64,000 nucleotides of DNA from Blasia pusilla (Eukaryota; Marchantiophyta; Marchantiopsida; Blasiales): positions 33,542,001 to 33,606,000 of the forward strand of contig CM114272.1 in assembly GCA_050084515.1 (NCBI GenBank), given 5' to 3'. Positions 1-12,726 of this stretch are shown piece by piece. How positions within the stretch are numbered: the first letter of the stretch is position 1; each line of letters opens with the position of its first letter. The notes under the pieces are model-generated. The model was not told where the DNA came from and did not search any database. It was given only the letters and a program-made list of their open reading frames with translations. The position numbers and the translations under genes are program-made.

Positions 1-468
1 AAAGTATAAGTAGGAAGATCCAAAGAGTCACGACAATACCAAGTCCATACCCAACCATGGACATAGAAAAAAAAAGGGGATGTCGTACAAGAAAGATGAG
101 TTTCTCTTATTTATTTTTACGCACTTTTAAAACTAAAGTGCTTTTATTTTATCTTTATTCAATCAAAAATCACAATTGTGATCTTCATAGGAATGGGAAC
201 TGTAATCTTTATGGAATTATGCCTCATTCCTCCTATGAGTAGCCCTATTATCTCCAAGATATATGATAAGGATGAATTACATTGGTTGGAGGTCTAGGCT
301 ATCCGACACCATGAAAATAATACGAGGAGTCAAAATATTCTTATAAGAATTTCTCATTGAAACTAAAATAAAATACCATAAGTGAACTAGAAAAGGACAC
401 AATACCTCCGCATGATTGAAATAGAAACTTGAGAAGATGATTGTTTTCTGTACGCTCATAATCCAAAC

Positions 469-654
469 CAAGGTTGCATGAAGACAAAGTCCGTGTCCGT
501 GGACTTACGTCTGTCCTATAGAAAGACTTGTCCATGTGGGCCCCATATCCCCCTTTATGGGCCCCACCTTTTGTAATTTATGTCCATGGACATATCCAAA
601 CTTGTTTGTCCGTGTCCGTCCAATGGACGCAATAGTTCATTTTTTTCAATCATG
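469..654. mobile_element. hAT-type short TIR element, compact copy (copy 1)
   Basis: The left end reads CAAGGTTGCATG and is followed by the family words GACAAAGTC, GGACTTACGTCTGTCC and CATGTGGGCCCC. The right end TTTTTTTCAATCATG is a decayed version of the family end TTTTTGCAACCATG. The flanking octamers ATCCAAAC (461-468) and ATTCGTAC (655-662) agree at 5 of 8 positions. At 186 bp it is the shortest copy and has lost most of the internal sequence. No protein is encoded. Membership is clear from the left half; the right boundary is less sure. Confidence 0.65.
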
Positions 655-1034
655 ATTCGTACGTTTGAGACTCTCTTAATTTTGGGAAAAAGAAACTCAA
701 CTTCATTTCATTTTAAAAAAAAATCTATTCCTTTTCTCTCCTCTCGAAAAAGATTTTTTTCCGATTTTCACCTCTTCATTTTGTAAAGAAAAACATTTTT
801 TCCTTTGTGCATCTTTTACCACTCTCATAAACATATGCCTTGCCATTTGTGCATATTGGCTTATCCCTTCCCTAACTACTAGTACATAAAAAGTTCAAAT
901 ATCCATTATTTTGTCTTGTAGTTACTTGTACACTCCCTACTATTTATATTCATAGTTTACAAAGTATATGCAAACAATTCTATAGCACATTATAAAATTT
1001 CAATGAATAAGATAGAAAATTTCTTCCATGGACA

Positions 1035-2233
1035 TCTATATAATTAAAAGTACCCCATCATCTGGTGATGACTAGTGTATATATTATGGGTTGCTCCGGG
1101 GACCACAGGTGTAACAAGTTTCATTAATATAACACAATTGTTGAGTTCAAATTAACAAACGGATCCATGCACAGGTGAAAATCAGCCATGCATGAATATA
1201 TTATACTAGTATTATGTATATGTGTCCAGCATGTTATCCTACTAAAAAATTTGAAAACATTATTTGAACACTTGTATTTTATTTACAGTATTAAAAGAAA
1301 ATGGCTGTACACGTGTACTTTTTACATTCGTCCTGCGCTGACATGTGTATTTTTTCAAAGAAGAGCTTCCCGGCGATGATTTTTCACGGGCAGGATGCTA
1401 ATGTTCTATAATAGACAGTGCGGACTACCATTTTAATTCAACAGGAAAAGCGCTGTTCCCAGTACGACTGTACCACCACTCTTGATAAAACCGAATACAC
1501 CCCTTCCTAAAGGCCAGCGCAACAAATATAGAAGTCAGGGCCTCTCAAAGCAGCGTGGCGGGCGAACGGGCCGGGGGGAGGAACGCTTCTCCTAGAAATC
1601 CGCAGCAGCGTTTTTGGCTGTCCCGTGCTGTAGTGTTTGCGGCTTTAGCATTCGACCTAGTCACCGGTGGCGGCAGTAACGTCGTTCCTATTCTATTCTA
1701 GTGGACCCTTTCGTCCCTGAGTGCCCCAGCACACTCTGCGCATGAAGATTTAGTTATTAGTCAACCCCATTAAGATGCGCATTTTGTGTGTTGCGCCATT
1801 GCGAAAAGTTGGAGATAATCGTTTCTTATTATATGGTGGATTTGTTTCCAAAATTAGATGAAGATGAGAGAATTTATCAAAGATATATAAAAAGTTGGGA
1901 TTTAAGGAGTAAGTAAATTTTAAGAAACTAATTGCTTACGCTGGTAAAATCCTCTTTCATGTTCCTTACCAATCTCTATGTGACCCCCAATTAAGAAATA
2001 TAAACTTTAATAGGAGTTTTGATGGAAAACCCATCAGGATAAAAAAAAGGAAATTAAGGTGACCAAAGTACTTTTGACTTAACTCTAGTGACTCGTGTCA
2101 AATGACTCAAAGGGAATTTCACAAATGAACAAAATCCAAAAACAAGGGTTGTAATTATGTAATATCGTTGAGAGAGGATGGATTTGTAAGGGATATAAGT
2201 GGGTTACTTATTGACAATAGGCATGTTAATTAG
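1035..2233 (+). mobile_element. Non-autonomous Helitron-like element 1
   Basis: The 5' end A|TCTATATAATTAAAAG matches the usual plant Helitron start (TC after a host A). The proposed 3' end GGCATGTTAATTAG|T is a one-base-decayed form of the GGCATGTTAACTAG|T terminus at 5526. The usual hairpin before the 3' end is not preserved here, so pairing of these ends is inferred. The body contains a GC-rich block (about 1,360-1,760) unlike the AT-rich rest, which could be captured host DNA. I find no RepHel helicase, so it would be non-autonomous. Confidence 0.5.
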
Positions 2234-2239
2234 TGTGTC

Positions 2240-2435
2240 ATGACTCGTGGGTACTACATTGCCCGCACATGGCTACATATGAAAAAAATCTCTTTAATCT
2301 TTTCTTCTTTTAGAAAGTTTTATTTGGGCTCGGAAGGTCACTTCTGTCATAACTATGACTCATGGGTAGGTACTACATTGCCCGCACAGCACCCTGCTGG
2401 ATTTGAAAAAAATCTCTTTAATTTTTCCTTCTTAT
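2240..2435. repeat. Imperfect tandem duplication, about 115-bp period
   Basis: Two direct copies start near 2240 and 2355. Both contain TACTACATTGCCCGCACA and a downstream GAAAAAAATCTCTTTAAT followed by a pyrimidine-rich tail. The duplication begins just after the 3' end of Helitron-like element 1. No function is evident. Confidence 0.7.
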
Positions 2436-3275
2436 AGTAAATGTGAACTTACATTTTAACGAAGAACCTTACTTGGCATGAGTCCACCTCTTATGGTGCC
2501 TTGTTTTATACCCCATCCTCCACAATTGTCGATGCTACCATCTAAGAAAGGAATGCTACAATCTATATAATTAAAAGAGGACGGTCCTCTTGTAATGACA
2601 CGTATGTTTTGATATTTGTTCAGACGACGACAAGTGTAGAAAAGAAGAGGGGGCGCATATTACGGCCACTCACTGCCGGAGTTGGGAGGCCCCCGGGAGT
2701 CGTGGCAACGGCCAATGCCCGTTTGAAGAAACGGATACCTACACACGCTCCCGTTAATGGGAACGGCAATTTTTAGGGACGTCGGGAAAACAATTTTTCC
2801 TCTTTCGGACTATATCAATTTTTAAATTATTATGAATAAAAAAATTATTATTATTATTCAATAATGTTCATTCGCGCGGACTACACGAAATTTCCTCCGT
2901 CCCCGTATTTGTTTCCCGTCGGATGAAACGAGTGGCCCTATTATGATATTATGGGGGTGAAAGCCGCCCTATCAGCAAATAACCCTGCTGTTCGTTTCTA
3001 CGTGCTGTAATTGTTACATGAGAAACCCAAGGAGGCAATGGCACGCGTAACACCCTACGCGTGAAGCAGTAAAGCGGGAGAATGTTGCACGCCCACCTCA
3101 CTCACCCTCAAGGTGGTGGGAGTGTCAGTGGAGCAGTTGCATTACTCAATCCTCATGCGCTTATGATTAGAGCTCCAAATTTTGGTACTTAATGGGACTC
3201 GTGCGTAATCCGTCACATGTTTATAGTGTACCCGAACCAACCTTTTCTCGTTAGTGCTCGCTTTTGGTCCGTAAG

Positions 3276-3329
3276 CAGATTTACTATTAAAGCTAAGCGA
3301 TAATTCGCTTAGCTGTAATAGTAAATCTG
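3276..3329. repeat. Near-perfect hairpin, 25-bp arms with a 4-bp loop
   Basis: The arms 3276-3300 and 3305-3329 are reverse complements at 24 of 25 positions, separated by TAAT. The arm contains CTAAGCGA at the loop side. As RNA this would fold into one long stem. It does not continue into the flanks, so it is not the end of a larger inverted repeat. Its origin is unknown. Confidence 0.85.
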
Positions 3330-3406
3330 GGAGGTTAGAGCGTACTCTCACGGACCTTTTTCTCATGATGATCCGTACGGCTTTAAGTTGTAGCCCTTGA
3401 CGCCAG

Positions 3407-4000
3407 TTGAGTGAGGTACACAAGGATATTCGAATTCCCGACCATATAAGATCTCAACTCAACGGGCCTTTTCATTTCCTTAAACCAAGTAGTGTCGTGC
3501 GTGCACTTGCCTACGTGGTCGGATGTGTGTCCGTGGCCGAACAAGGTGATAAATGGATATATGGATGCAGTGAGTTGGCCTTCAAATCTTTGGGTGCATT
3601 TGGGTTGGCCACGTGTCCACATACCAGCCCCGGTTGGAGGCCTGAGAACTCACCCCAAGGAAATGGACATCAATCGAATTTGTGTCACGGGCCTTACGTG
3701 TTATGGGGGTGTGAAGTTGGGCAGGCAAACACTCACCTTTAGTGGGTGTTTCACAGATCCTACGCGGGAGGCAGTGCGAGCCCAAGTGGTGGCCCAAGGG
3801 CGAATGCTACAAGGAGCGGCGGCGGCGGCGAAGAAGACACATATCTACAGTCGACTACACGAGGGACACATCTTCATCCCCCTGGCCATAGAGATGTATG
3901 GGGCTATGGGGAGAGGTTCGACTTTCGTTCCTTACGGATCTGCGCCCATCATCTCCACTCGAGAAATGGGTTGTCCTTAGCTCTGCGATTCAGATTGTAG
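3407..4000 (+). other. Overlapping open frames without a recognisable family
   Basis: Three overlapping plus-strand frames (111, 162 and 84 residues) are open at 3407-3742, 3492-3980 and 3746-4000 in a more GC-balanced patch. The 162-residue frame contains an alanine run (GAAAAAKKT) but no domain I can name. No start context, splice pattern or homology supports any one frame. They may be non-coding or a captured gene fragment inside the surrounding Helitron-like unit. Confidence 0.15.
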
Positions 4001-4139
4001 GCGGCGGGTCTCCATAGCGTTGCGCGTGCCAGGCTAATGGGATTTTGCGGCGGGCTCAGGTGGGGAGACACCGCGCTAGAGGCCCACTTAGTAGTAGTCA
4101 TAGCTCTCTTGTTGTTGCTGATATTGTCTCTGCTGTTGG

Positions 4140-4290
4140 TGAGTTTAAATGTTGTTAGGGGGAATGCCCCCTTCTTCCTTTTCTGGTCGTGTTGTGGCCT
4201 TCAGGTTTTGACTCTTTGAGTCCCCCTCTTTTGTACTTCCGATGGGTTTTCCATCACTCGTTTTTATCGAAGTGCATCTTTGTTTTTTTT
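4140..4290 (+). mobile_element. Possible LINE-type 3' tail
   Basis: The order GTTGTGGCCTTCAGGTTTTG, GAGTCCCCCTCTTTTGTA, GATGGGTTTTCCATC and then a T-run resembles the 3' ends of plant LINE retrotransposons. A similar order occurs at 24,190-24,290 (CCTCTTGAGGTCTTCC, CCCCCTCATTTGTA, AATGGGTTCCCCATCC, T-run). No reverse transcriptase is present next to either copy. Two resembling copies in one window support a repeat; the LINE assignment is tentative. Confidence 0.3.
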
Positions 4291-5526
4291 TTAGTGGTCT
4301 ATGTAATAAATAACCAGCCCGTGAGTTACAGGAAAACAAATTGTAATCCACTTCTTAAGTACGTCGAACACGTTGGTGGCTCATAAGGCCCACTACGTGG
4401 AGGTCATGAGATTCAAATGCGGATGCTCAATAGAAGGTCGCCACCTCCCAACGGAAAATACACTCCCATGTCAAGGTTTCCATTTCTAATGGACTGGGGC
4501 CACATAAGGGACTGTGGCCAACTAGAGTGCCCGTCATTAGCTAACTTTTTGGCGTGTCAAAGATGGGACACAAATATGGATGCTCGCCCAATAAACCCAT
4601 ACATGTAAGGGGATCTCCCACCCTCTTCCAGCATGTCCCAATCGTATGCACTAGACGACAAAATAGGAAGATAAGAAAAAATACTAGGCATAATGGGTAA
4701 ATTGTCAGAAATTTCTTCCTCGTCTTATAAAATGGGTAAAAAAATGAAATTTAATGGAATAAAAATTATGTAATATATTTATAAGTTTATGATATAAATA
4801 ATATTTTATATTTTAATGAATCATAGAAAAATTAGATAAATAATAATAATAATAAATACCCAAAAAATATGATTTTATTCTTTGACTCATACTTAATGGG
4901 AAGGGAAAATATATTTTAATGGAAATGGAATAGATATTTCCTAAATTTTATGGAAGGATGTGGAATATCATTTAAATTTTAAGTGAGGAATGGAATTATT
5001 TAGAAGAGCGGAATGTTATTATTCTTTTGAGACTTAATAAAATAATATTTATATATATAATAATTTAAATGAAAAATATTATTATTTTACAAATAATAAT
5101 TTTAATTTATAATGAATATATTGGGAAAGAAATTTTAATTTTACTGAAAAAGGGAAATGATTGAGCTAATTAAAAATTAACTTATAATTTAGTTAGTGAA
5201 TGTTATTTTGGTAGGAAAAGTGGAAAGGAAAGAGTAAAAATGGGAGGAATTCACTTAAGGGGCCCCCTAATGAATTAATGTAACCTCGAGGGCCCCTTCA
5301 AAATGTTTTAACTTGATGGAAATGGAGGAGTGAAATTAATTACAAGAGTTGGATATTATTTGAAAGTGAAACGCTATCACTCTTTTAAGAGTTAAGAAAT
5401 GGAGATTGTACTTAAATTTTTAAATAAAAAATATTTCTAAATTACAAGGAAATTCATTTCCGGGCACAAGTAAGCATGCTAATTAAAAAAATGAATTTTG
5501 TGCTTGCGCACGGGCATGTTAACTAG

Positions 5527-6372
5527 TGATACATAAGAGCCTTCTCCCCAACCCTTACCCACTCCAAACTTCTATAACCTTAACCCTATTTTGTTCACCC
5601 CCTCAACCTCATTTACAAAGGACAAAATAATGGGAAGGACAAACAATAACATATTCCAATTTATTTTCTTTAATTACATTAGATGAATAGAGAGAATGAA
5701 TTTTAGTGGAAGAATAAAATAATTTTAATGACTAATAATTTAACTTAATAATATTATAATGGATGATCCTATATATGAAATTAAGAAAAAATGTGAGAAA
5801 AGTATAATAGATAATATATAGAATTTTTTTCCTTAATTCGTATTTGATGGGAAGGGAAAATTAATTTCAATAGAGGAGTAGATATTGTTTAAATTTTATG
5901 GAAGGGTGAAATTATTTAGGAGAGGGGTAAACCATTTAAATTTTAATTGAGGAGTGGAACTACTTAGAAAAGTTGAATGTCATTACTCTTCTCAGATTTA
6001 AGAAAATATAAATTATATTTAAGCTTTGAAATGAAAATTAATCATGTTCATTATATTTTGTATTTTGGGAAAGGAAAATGAATTTGAATGGAAAAGGGAA
6101 ATCATTTTATTAATTAAGATTGACTTACATTTTTGTTAGTGGATATTATTTAAACTTTTTTGGTGGGAAGAGTGGAAGGGGAAGAGTAGGTATTGTTCAA
6201 ACCTTTTGGAAGAGTGAAACTATTTAGGAGAGTTGGATATTTTGTAAAAGTGAAATATTATTACTCTTCTAAGATTTAAAATTTGGATATCATACTTAAA
6301 TTTTGAAATGGAAAATATGACTAAATTGTCAGAAAAATCATTTTCGTGCGCGAGCATAGGCATGCTAACTAG
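5527..6372 (+). mobile_element. Second, tandem Helitron tail
   Basis: The 3' end reads CGTGCGCGAGCATAGGCATGCTAACTAG|T, a slightly decayed version of the terminus at 5526. The preceding 0.7 kb is a diverged copy of about 4,900-5,526: both show GGGAAGGGAAAAT, AAATTTTATGGAAGG, GAGTGGAA..TTAGAA, and a block ending TATTACTCTTCTAAGA. No separate 5' TC head is visible, so this is either a tandem duplication of the tail or a truncated neighbour. Confidence 0.6.
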
Positions 6373-7388
6373 TGTTATCGTATGCCCACTTTGATCAATC
6401 CCCAAACCAATTGGAAATCCTATCATGAGTATAAGTATAAAGAGTCAAGCATGATTTTAGGGAGGCAAGAAAACTTTTATGCAAGCTTACTACTAGTTGA
6501 CCTTGCATTTTCATTATGGCTTTATCTATTCACTCCTATTCGTTTGTTGTGTTCAATTAGACCAGTGGTCGATACTATTAAAAAATCACAAGTAGCTAAA
6601 TGAAAAGATGATTAATAGGGGTCCCTTTAACTATCAAGTGTTCTTAGGAGATATTTTATGTCATTTTAACTAGTTTGTTGTTCAGATACAATTAAAAGTT
6701 CATGTTAATGTTATATATTTCACAAGAAAATTAATAGTTATATTGTTCATGTTGATGTTATATTGCACAAGTATTTAATATGCTTGTGTCCCTAATTTTC
6801 TCTTAAGCCCAATTTCTTCACAAATTCTATAATTCTAAGCCTAATGACAGATTTCTGTCGATCATCACATCAATTAGTGATGTCATAAGTGTGCCTAATT
6901 TTTTGAACATTGCTTGAGTGAATCCTTATGGTTTCCAACTTTAATTTTTGAGTATGATGTCTTCCGAGAAGGTAGTAAAGCAACTTAATTTGTAGAGGAG
7001 ATCACTACAAGAATAAATGGCTCTAGTCTCAAGGTTACACTACACAAGAGGAGTGAAAATTGCTCTCACTACTCTTTTGAAGAATTGTCGCTAGAATGAT
7101 CAAGGCTCATACATAAAACTACCATATCTCAACGATTACATAGATGTCATTTTTCTTCCTTATTGGCACTATCACTATTGATTTTAAAGACTTGATTTGA
7201 TCTAGAATTGATGATAGCTTTGCGAGGCCCTTTTTGGCCTATTTGACTATCTTGTGAATGAACACCTTACAAGTCCATATTTAGTAAACACCACTTTATG
7301 AGTAAGGATTTTTTTTTTTAAATGGAGAAGGAGTAAAATCATGTGTTGTGTACGTGCTCCCTTTAACGTCGATCTTATGTGTCGTGGA
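6373..7388. other. AT-rich spacer, no gene seen
   Basis: About 1 kb of AT-rich sequence. Open frames are short and none gives a recognisable protein. No terminal repeat or target duplication was seen before the TIR element at 7389. Confidence 0.6.
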
Positions 7389-7749
7389 CAAGATTGCATG
7401 TAGACAAAGTCTGTGTCCACAAACATACCCATAGACTTACATCTGTTCTATGGAAGGACTTATCCATGTGGGCCCTATCTTCCCCTTCTTTCTAATTCCA
7501 CCCACTTGCCTTCATGTTCCATACTCTCCCTTTTCTTCCTCCCTCCACCTTCACTCCCTCCCTCTTTGTCATCCTATTCGCCCTTGCCATGCCTTCCATC
7601 ATGAACTATAAATGTGGATTCCACCTCTTGCAATCTATGTTCGTGGACATATCCAGAATTTTCTGTCTATCTCCATGATTGTCCATGCTTGCAAAAAGAA
7701 TGGACAAGTTCGTCCTAGGAAAGGACTTATCCATTTTTTTGCAACCATG
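7389..7749. mobile_element. hAT-type short TIR element with perfect 8-bp TSD (copy 2)
   Basis: The element runs from CAAGATTGCATG to TTTTTTTGCAACCATG, and the ends are inverted repeats of each other. It is flanked by identical octamers GTCGTGGA at 7381-7388 and 7750-7757, an 8-bp target-site duplication as expected for hAT transposition. The interior has a long pyrimidine tract (about 7,480-7,585) and the shared words ACTTATCCATGTGGGCCC and GACAAGTTCGTCC. It encodes no transposase; open frames across the pyrimidine tract are compositional. Confidence 0.9.
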
Positions 7750-8039
7750 GTCGTGGAAGCTTGCATTCAGCAGGTCATGCTCTCCTTACTATTTTGCACC
7801 CAAACACACTTACATTAGTCACAATTTGGATCAACGTGCCTTGCTTCTCCCAAGTTTTGGTCTTGGACCATCCTTTAAGCTCAATCACTCTAGACGGAGT
7901 CAAATATTGACCTAACCCTTGACTCCCAAATACAGATAAGTCCTTCAATACTTGGGACAAATGTCTTTGATAGTCTAGAAACCTAAAAGGGCACTAGCAC
8001 CGCTAGTTATCTCAACTACCCAATAGACCTAAAAAAAGT

Positions 8040-8803
8040 CTCTAATCAAGACTCAATATTTGAGTTATGATGTTTTATGTTGGCATGTGTTTGGTTATGA
8101 GGGTCGTGACATTATGAGTCCCAAAACTAGAACTACAATCAAAATATTCTTACAAAGTGTTTCGCAAATATTTTACGAATATTACTCACAAAAAGAGACT
8201 ATTTTTGTGAGCAATTTTTTCAAGTTCATGGACACCTAATTTAGGAATCAAGACAAAGATTTCATTATCACTCTTATAGTATCCTAAGATTTTTTCTTTA
8301 TTCCAAAATTCAAAGAGATTTGGGCTTTGTTTGCCCAAATGCAAGTCATTTCCAATACTTAATCTTTTGTGAAAATGGAGACACTTCAAAGGATATGTGG
8401 CCTATAAAGGAGCCACATATACCTTGATACTAACAAAGACTCTATGGGATTCAAGGAAGATCCAAGGAATTTTTCTCTCTCTTTTCCAATGGGAAAATTT
8501 GTGAGCATAGTTTATCAAAGATAGAGGTGGATAAGATAATGATGTCCATGCAAATTATCTTTTATTTATCAGGAGTGATGAAGAGAAATATGACACACAA
8601 GTATAGGATAATTGTGACAACAAGTATTAATATTAGGGGAATGTACATAAATTTTTGTGGATTGGAACAATTAGTACTTTTGTCAAGAAATTAAAAATAA
8701 AGATATTTTGATTGTTTCCATATCTCAAGGCCAATAAAGTAGTGCAAAAGACATGAATCTAGCATTGCAAAGTCATACTTCAACACTTCCTTCATTTCAC
8801 CTA
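8040..8803. other. AT-rich spacer, no gene seen
   Basis: Only short frames are open and none resembles a known protein. It may be the decayed left end of the copia element that follows, but no LTR boundary is visible. Confidence 0.5.
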
Positions 8804-8930
8804 TCTAAATTATTATGGGAGAGTGCCTTCTTGATTTGCAAACACCTCTCTACTTGACACGTGGCAACTGGGCAACAAGAAAATGTTTCACATGCTACGG
8901 AAAACAAGGAAAAAAATTGAATCCAAATGT
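8804..8930 (+). repeat. Helitron-head-like repeat, left copy
   Basis: TCTAAATTATTATGGGAGAG followed by TGCCTTCTTGATTTGC matches, in plus orientation, the 5' heads of the minus-strand mini-Helitrons at 51,426 and 63,189, which read TCTATATTAT..GGGAGAGTG and then TTTTCTT. The following 100 bases (CACCTCTCTACTTGACACGT, AACAAGAAAATGTTTCACAT) recur at 12,727-12,835. No matching 3' end was found nearby. Confidence 0.55.
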
Positions 8931-9059
8931 CTCAAAACCTTATGGTTGAGATATATACATCTCCTCTAGAGTCTTCCTTGATACCCTTGTTCAAAAAATC
9001 AAACATCACATCATATTGGTAAAAATGCTAACATGTTGTTTCCCCAATAGCTAGAATTA

Positions 9060-11650
9060 ATTTAAATAGTTTTCATCCTTGTAGTACTATAGGAAGAAAA
9101 AATCTTATATTAATTTAAACCTTTTCTCTATGAATAATCCTATGTGATCGATCTTGGCTTGAATTTAACCAACATAACATCCGACTTGTACTTGATCTCG
9201 TACATCCACTTGGTGTGAATTATCTTCACGTCCTTTTTCTTCTCAAACAAAGTTAAAGTTTTATTCCTTTGACTAGCGTCTATCTCCGAGTGTATGCCGT
9301 CTTTTTACTAAGAAACTAAAAAAAACCATATGACTACAATGTAACCAACTATGATGAGAGGACTAGTGGCACTATCGCACTCTGATGTCTTAGCAACACA
9401 AAATGAGGGTTGCGCTCATTATAGGACTTAACTCAACGTCTCAAGACACAAGTTGATGACGCGCCCCTTTGGATCTGGCCCACAAGATCTCATTTCTAGT
9501 AAGCTAGTTGCAAAGGCTTCATCTAAACATGTTGATTCTTCTACTTCAAAACCTTTTTCATTAAGGCCATGTTGATAAGATATATAGAAGCTTTGTTTTG
9601 CTCTTGTAATCTTTTGGATCTCCTTGGATGCGTAGTTAATTTATGAAATTTTGGTCGATTCCTACTATCGAAGAGCTACTTTATCCACTTAGGGTATGAC
9701 CAATATGATGGAAGAGCAGGTTGCCCATTTTACTCATCACCACATTATTCTACTTTATGTTATGGTGTAAACATTGAGGATATGCTCAAGTGGGTTATGT
9801 TTTTGTTTGAGGTTAGAGTGGACGGACCACTAATGCTTGTCACTTGACAAGGTTATTCCTGAAACACCACATTCGAGCTCACAACGTTCTTCTTTGCCTC
9901 AAGACACCACAAGCAATAAGCTTTAGACTCATCATTATATCCCATAAATCGAGTTGGATCCTTGACACATTATGAATGTGTATATAACACTCACTACCAA
10001 AGTTCATGAAGTGTTGGACTATTGTTACCTTACTTGAGTATGCTTTATGAGGAGTCATATCTTGCACTAACTTGGTTAAATTTCTATTTAGAATGTAAAC
10101 TTCAGTATTAACAACTTCAATCCAGAAACTTTGTGTCAAATCTTTCACTTTTATCATACACCTTATGATCTCCACTACCATTGGTTTTGATGTTCAATAA
10201 CTCTATTTTATTATGGTGTATGGGCTATGGCTAACTGTTGTTTGATTCCATGCTCTCCTAGATATTTGTTGAATTCTATTGATAAGAATTCTCCTCCTCA
10301 ATCAATGTGAAGCTTTCATATCTTCTTTTTTGTCCCATTCTCAAAAAATGTGTGTTATATTTAAAATTTTCCAAAAGCACTTTTCTTATCCCAAAGGAAA
10401 TACAAGTATATCTTCGTACTAAAATCTTTGACAACTAAAAGAAAGTAGGAGAAACCACCTAATGGAAAATTTGATTTTATACCACATAGATCAACATGTA
10501 TCAAATCTAGAGGAGCCTTTGCTCTATTACTAGATCCTTTTTGGTTATGCCATCATCTTTTATTGGGTGTTTTACGTTATATGCAATAGTAGCAACGATG
10601 GGCTTATGTAGAGGTTGTAAGGAGATGTACTAATCCTTTTGATTGGTCATATGTTTAGATGCTCTACTATCAAGTACCCATGCATCTTCACTCTTTGACT
10701 TAGTGGAGTATTTTTCTTATATGAAAAACTCCTTGATTGCTACCCAAACATCTACCTCATGTTCAACTAGTTTTGCAAAATTTCTAGACTCCTTCCTAGG
10801 TCCTAAGAAATTATTCTTCTCATCCAAAATTCTCTTTATACAATCCTTGATAAGATGACCTATTTGACCTTAATAGAAGCATTTGAAATCTTTCTTTGGA
10901 AACTTCTTTTTAATATTTGAATTAGAATTCAGATTCCTTCCTCTTTGTATGTTGGGACTTAGGGTAAATGCAGAATTTTCTCTTCTACCAAAATTACATA
11001 AAAGTTTTCAAAGATCAACGACGTGAGTCTTACTTGATTATTTAACATTATGATCAAACTATCATACCTCATAGGCAAAATCCTTATGCAAGCATAAGCC
11101 AAGCCTTCACTTGACTTCAAAATTCTTACGGATGTCATCTAATCTTGAAGATTCCTTTATCCTAGTCAAGAATTGGTATGTGCTTTCTGCTTCTAAAAAT
11201 TTATGGGATGTTAGTTGATATTCCAGATTCTAAATCCAATCTTATTCTTAGATTCATGTTGATTCTTGAGAATTTTCCATGCTACAACAACAATGGTTAC
11301 TATCATTACAAGTTCTCTCTATTTTTTGGCCATCTAACCTATCCATGTGTCCTACACAAGTTTGCTAATTACTTTCTCCCCATCCCTCTCAAAGGGTCGC
11401 ACCTTGATTGTATGTTGAATGGCAATCATGACAAACTTAATTATGTTCATGACAATAGCATATATGACATCATCATTTATATGTTTCCACACTAGAAATA
11501 GAACATTTATATCATTAGATGATGATGTATATATAGAACTTAGAATATCTTATAATTGACCCTTGTGATTTTCTTCTAGATCTCAAATGATTGGAGAAAA
11601 GTTCTCTTCCTGAACTTCTACAATGTATAATTAGATCTATCTAACTTTCC
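9060..11650 (-). pseudogene. Degenerate Ty1/copia retrotransposon, gag-integrase-RT start
   Basis: Read on the minus strand, the gag, integrase and reverse-transcriptase parts occur in copia order. The gag zinc knuckle lies near 10,851-10,905 (FKCFY, a stop in place of the second cysteine, then GQIGHLIKDC). The integrase core start lies near 10,360-10,600 (DLIHVDLCGIKSNFPLGG, then YFLLVVKDFSTKIYLYFL). The integrase end is a 100-residue open frame at 9,879-10,181 (VVEIIRCMIKVKDL, FWIEVVNTEVYILNR). The beginning of RT lies near 9,130-9,250 (IIHTKWMYEIKYKSD). The rest of RT and RNase H is missing and there are many stops. It is inactive. Its gag closely resembles that of the copia copy at 25-26 kb. 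Confidence 0.85.
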
Positions 11651-11659
11651 TTCAATGAA

Positions 11660-12726
11660 CTAGGATTTGTAAGTGCAAATTTTGTGTGTGTGATGTACAA
11701 ATATTTGCAAGTGTGAAGTATTTTGCAAGTGTTGGGAGTTGCAAAGCCCCAACCTCAAAAAATAGTCAAAATACAATATAGGTCGTTTGTGAAAAAACAA
11801 GCAGGTATCCATTTTGTCAATCCACGTATGTATAAATCCATCTTGCCAAGTGTTTAATTTGTTCAAATGCAAATGCGAAGGAGAATTTGGTAAGGCAATG
11901 GAGTTTTGGAAATTCTCAAATATCATATTTTTTAATTAAAAAATATATAATTATTTTTCTGGTTTTTTTCAACTCATTTTCAAGTATCAACTACACCTCA
12001 CTCATAAGCGAGCAAACTATATTGCGAATACCATATAAGTCATTGCGATTGTCTTGCGGATGTATTCCGATTATTTTGCGGGTAGTTAAGACTTACTTCT
12101 AATTGAGTTCCATATGTAATAAATACTGCTTGAGAGCCACAACGAGGTCGTAACATACGGCTCAAAACATGCAAATATCATGCAAATGACCCAGTCGCAA
12201 ACTTGCGACTGTCTCGTGCCTCTTGGAACTTACAAGATACTTGTGAATGAAGTAGTGCTAGGAGAGATGATAAGTTCTTAGAAGTCTGGGAATGCATGGT
12301 TTGGAAAGTTCAGACTAAAAGAAACTTCATCAAGTGAAGATTCAAATGGAAGATATAGAATAATCCATCAATCAAATGTTCCAACTTCCAAGAGGCAAGG
12401 GAGCATAGGATTTTAGTCCTTATTTGACTCTATCATTAGAGCATAAAAAATAATAACACATCTTCTACACATATTCTTGTATGATTGCTTCTTGCCTATT
12501 CACCTTGCAGACATGATGAAGAGTCTTCACACGATTTTTCACATACATAAGTTGTAATTGAGTAATTTTGAAGAGGAAATTAAACTTAGATTGAAATCAT
12601 GCATTAAAGCTAGGAATGAAGAGTTATGAGGATCGAGATTATTCTTCTCTAGTATACAAACTTAGAAAGGCTCTTTATATGCTCAAATAATTAAGATCTA
12701 AGAGCCTAGTATGATGAGATCAATCA
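11660..12726. other. AT-rich stretch, probably 5' part or flank of the copia remnant
   Basis: No recognisable coding. On the minus-strand element this side would hold the leader and 5' LTR, but I could not find a tRNA-Met primer-binding site or LTR ends. Confidence 0.4.

Larger units (their letters stand above)
2562..5526 (+). mobile_element. Helitron-like element 2
   Basis: It starts A|TCTATATAATTAAAAG, the same 16-base head as the unit at 1035, and ends with a canonical Helitron tail: hairpin GTGC-TTGC-GCAC, then GGGCATGTTAA and CTAG before a host T. Inside are a GC-rich block (about 2,640-3,110), a hairpin (3276-3329), open but unrecognised reading frames (3407-4000), a possible LINE 3' tail (4,140-4,290) and a strongly AT-rich right half. 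No Rep/helicase coding was found. The head and tail are individually convincing. That they belong to one 3-kb element, rather than an accretion of nested pieces, is inferred. Confidence 0.5.
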
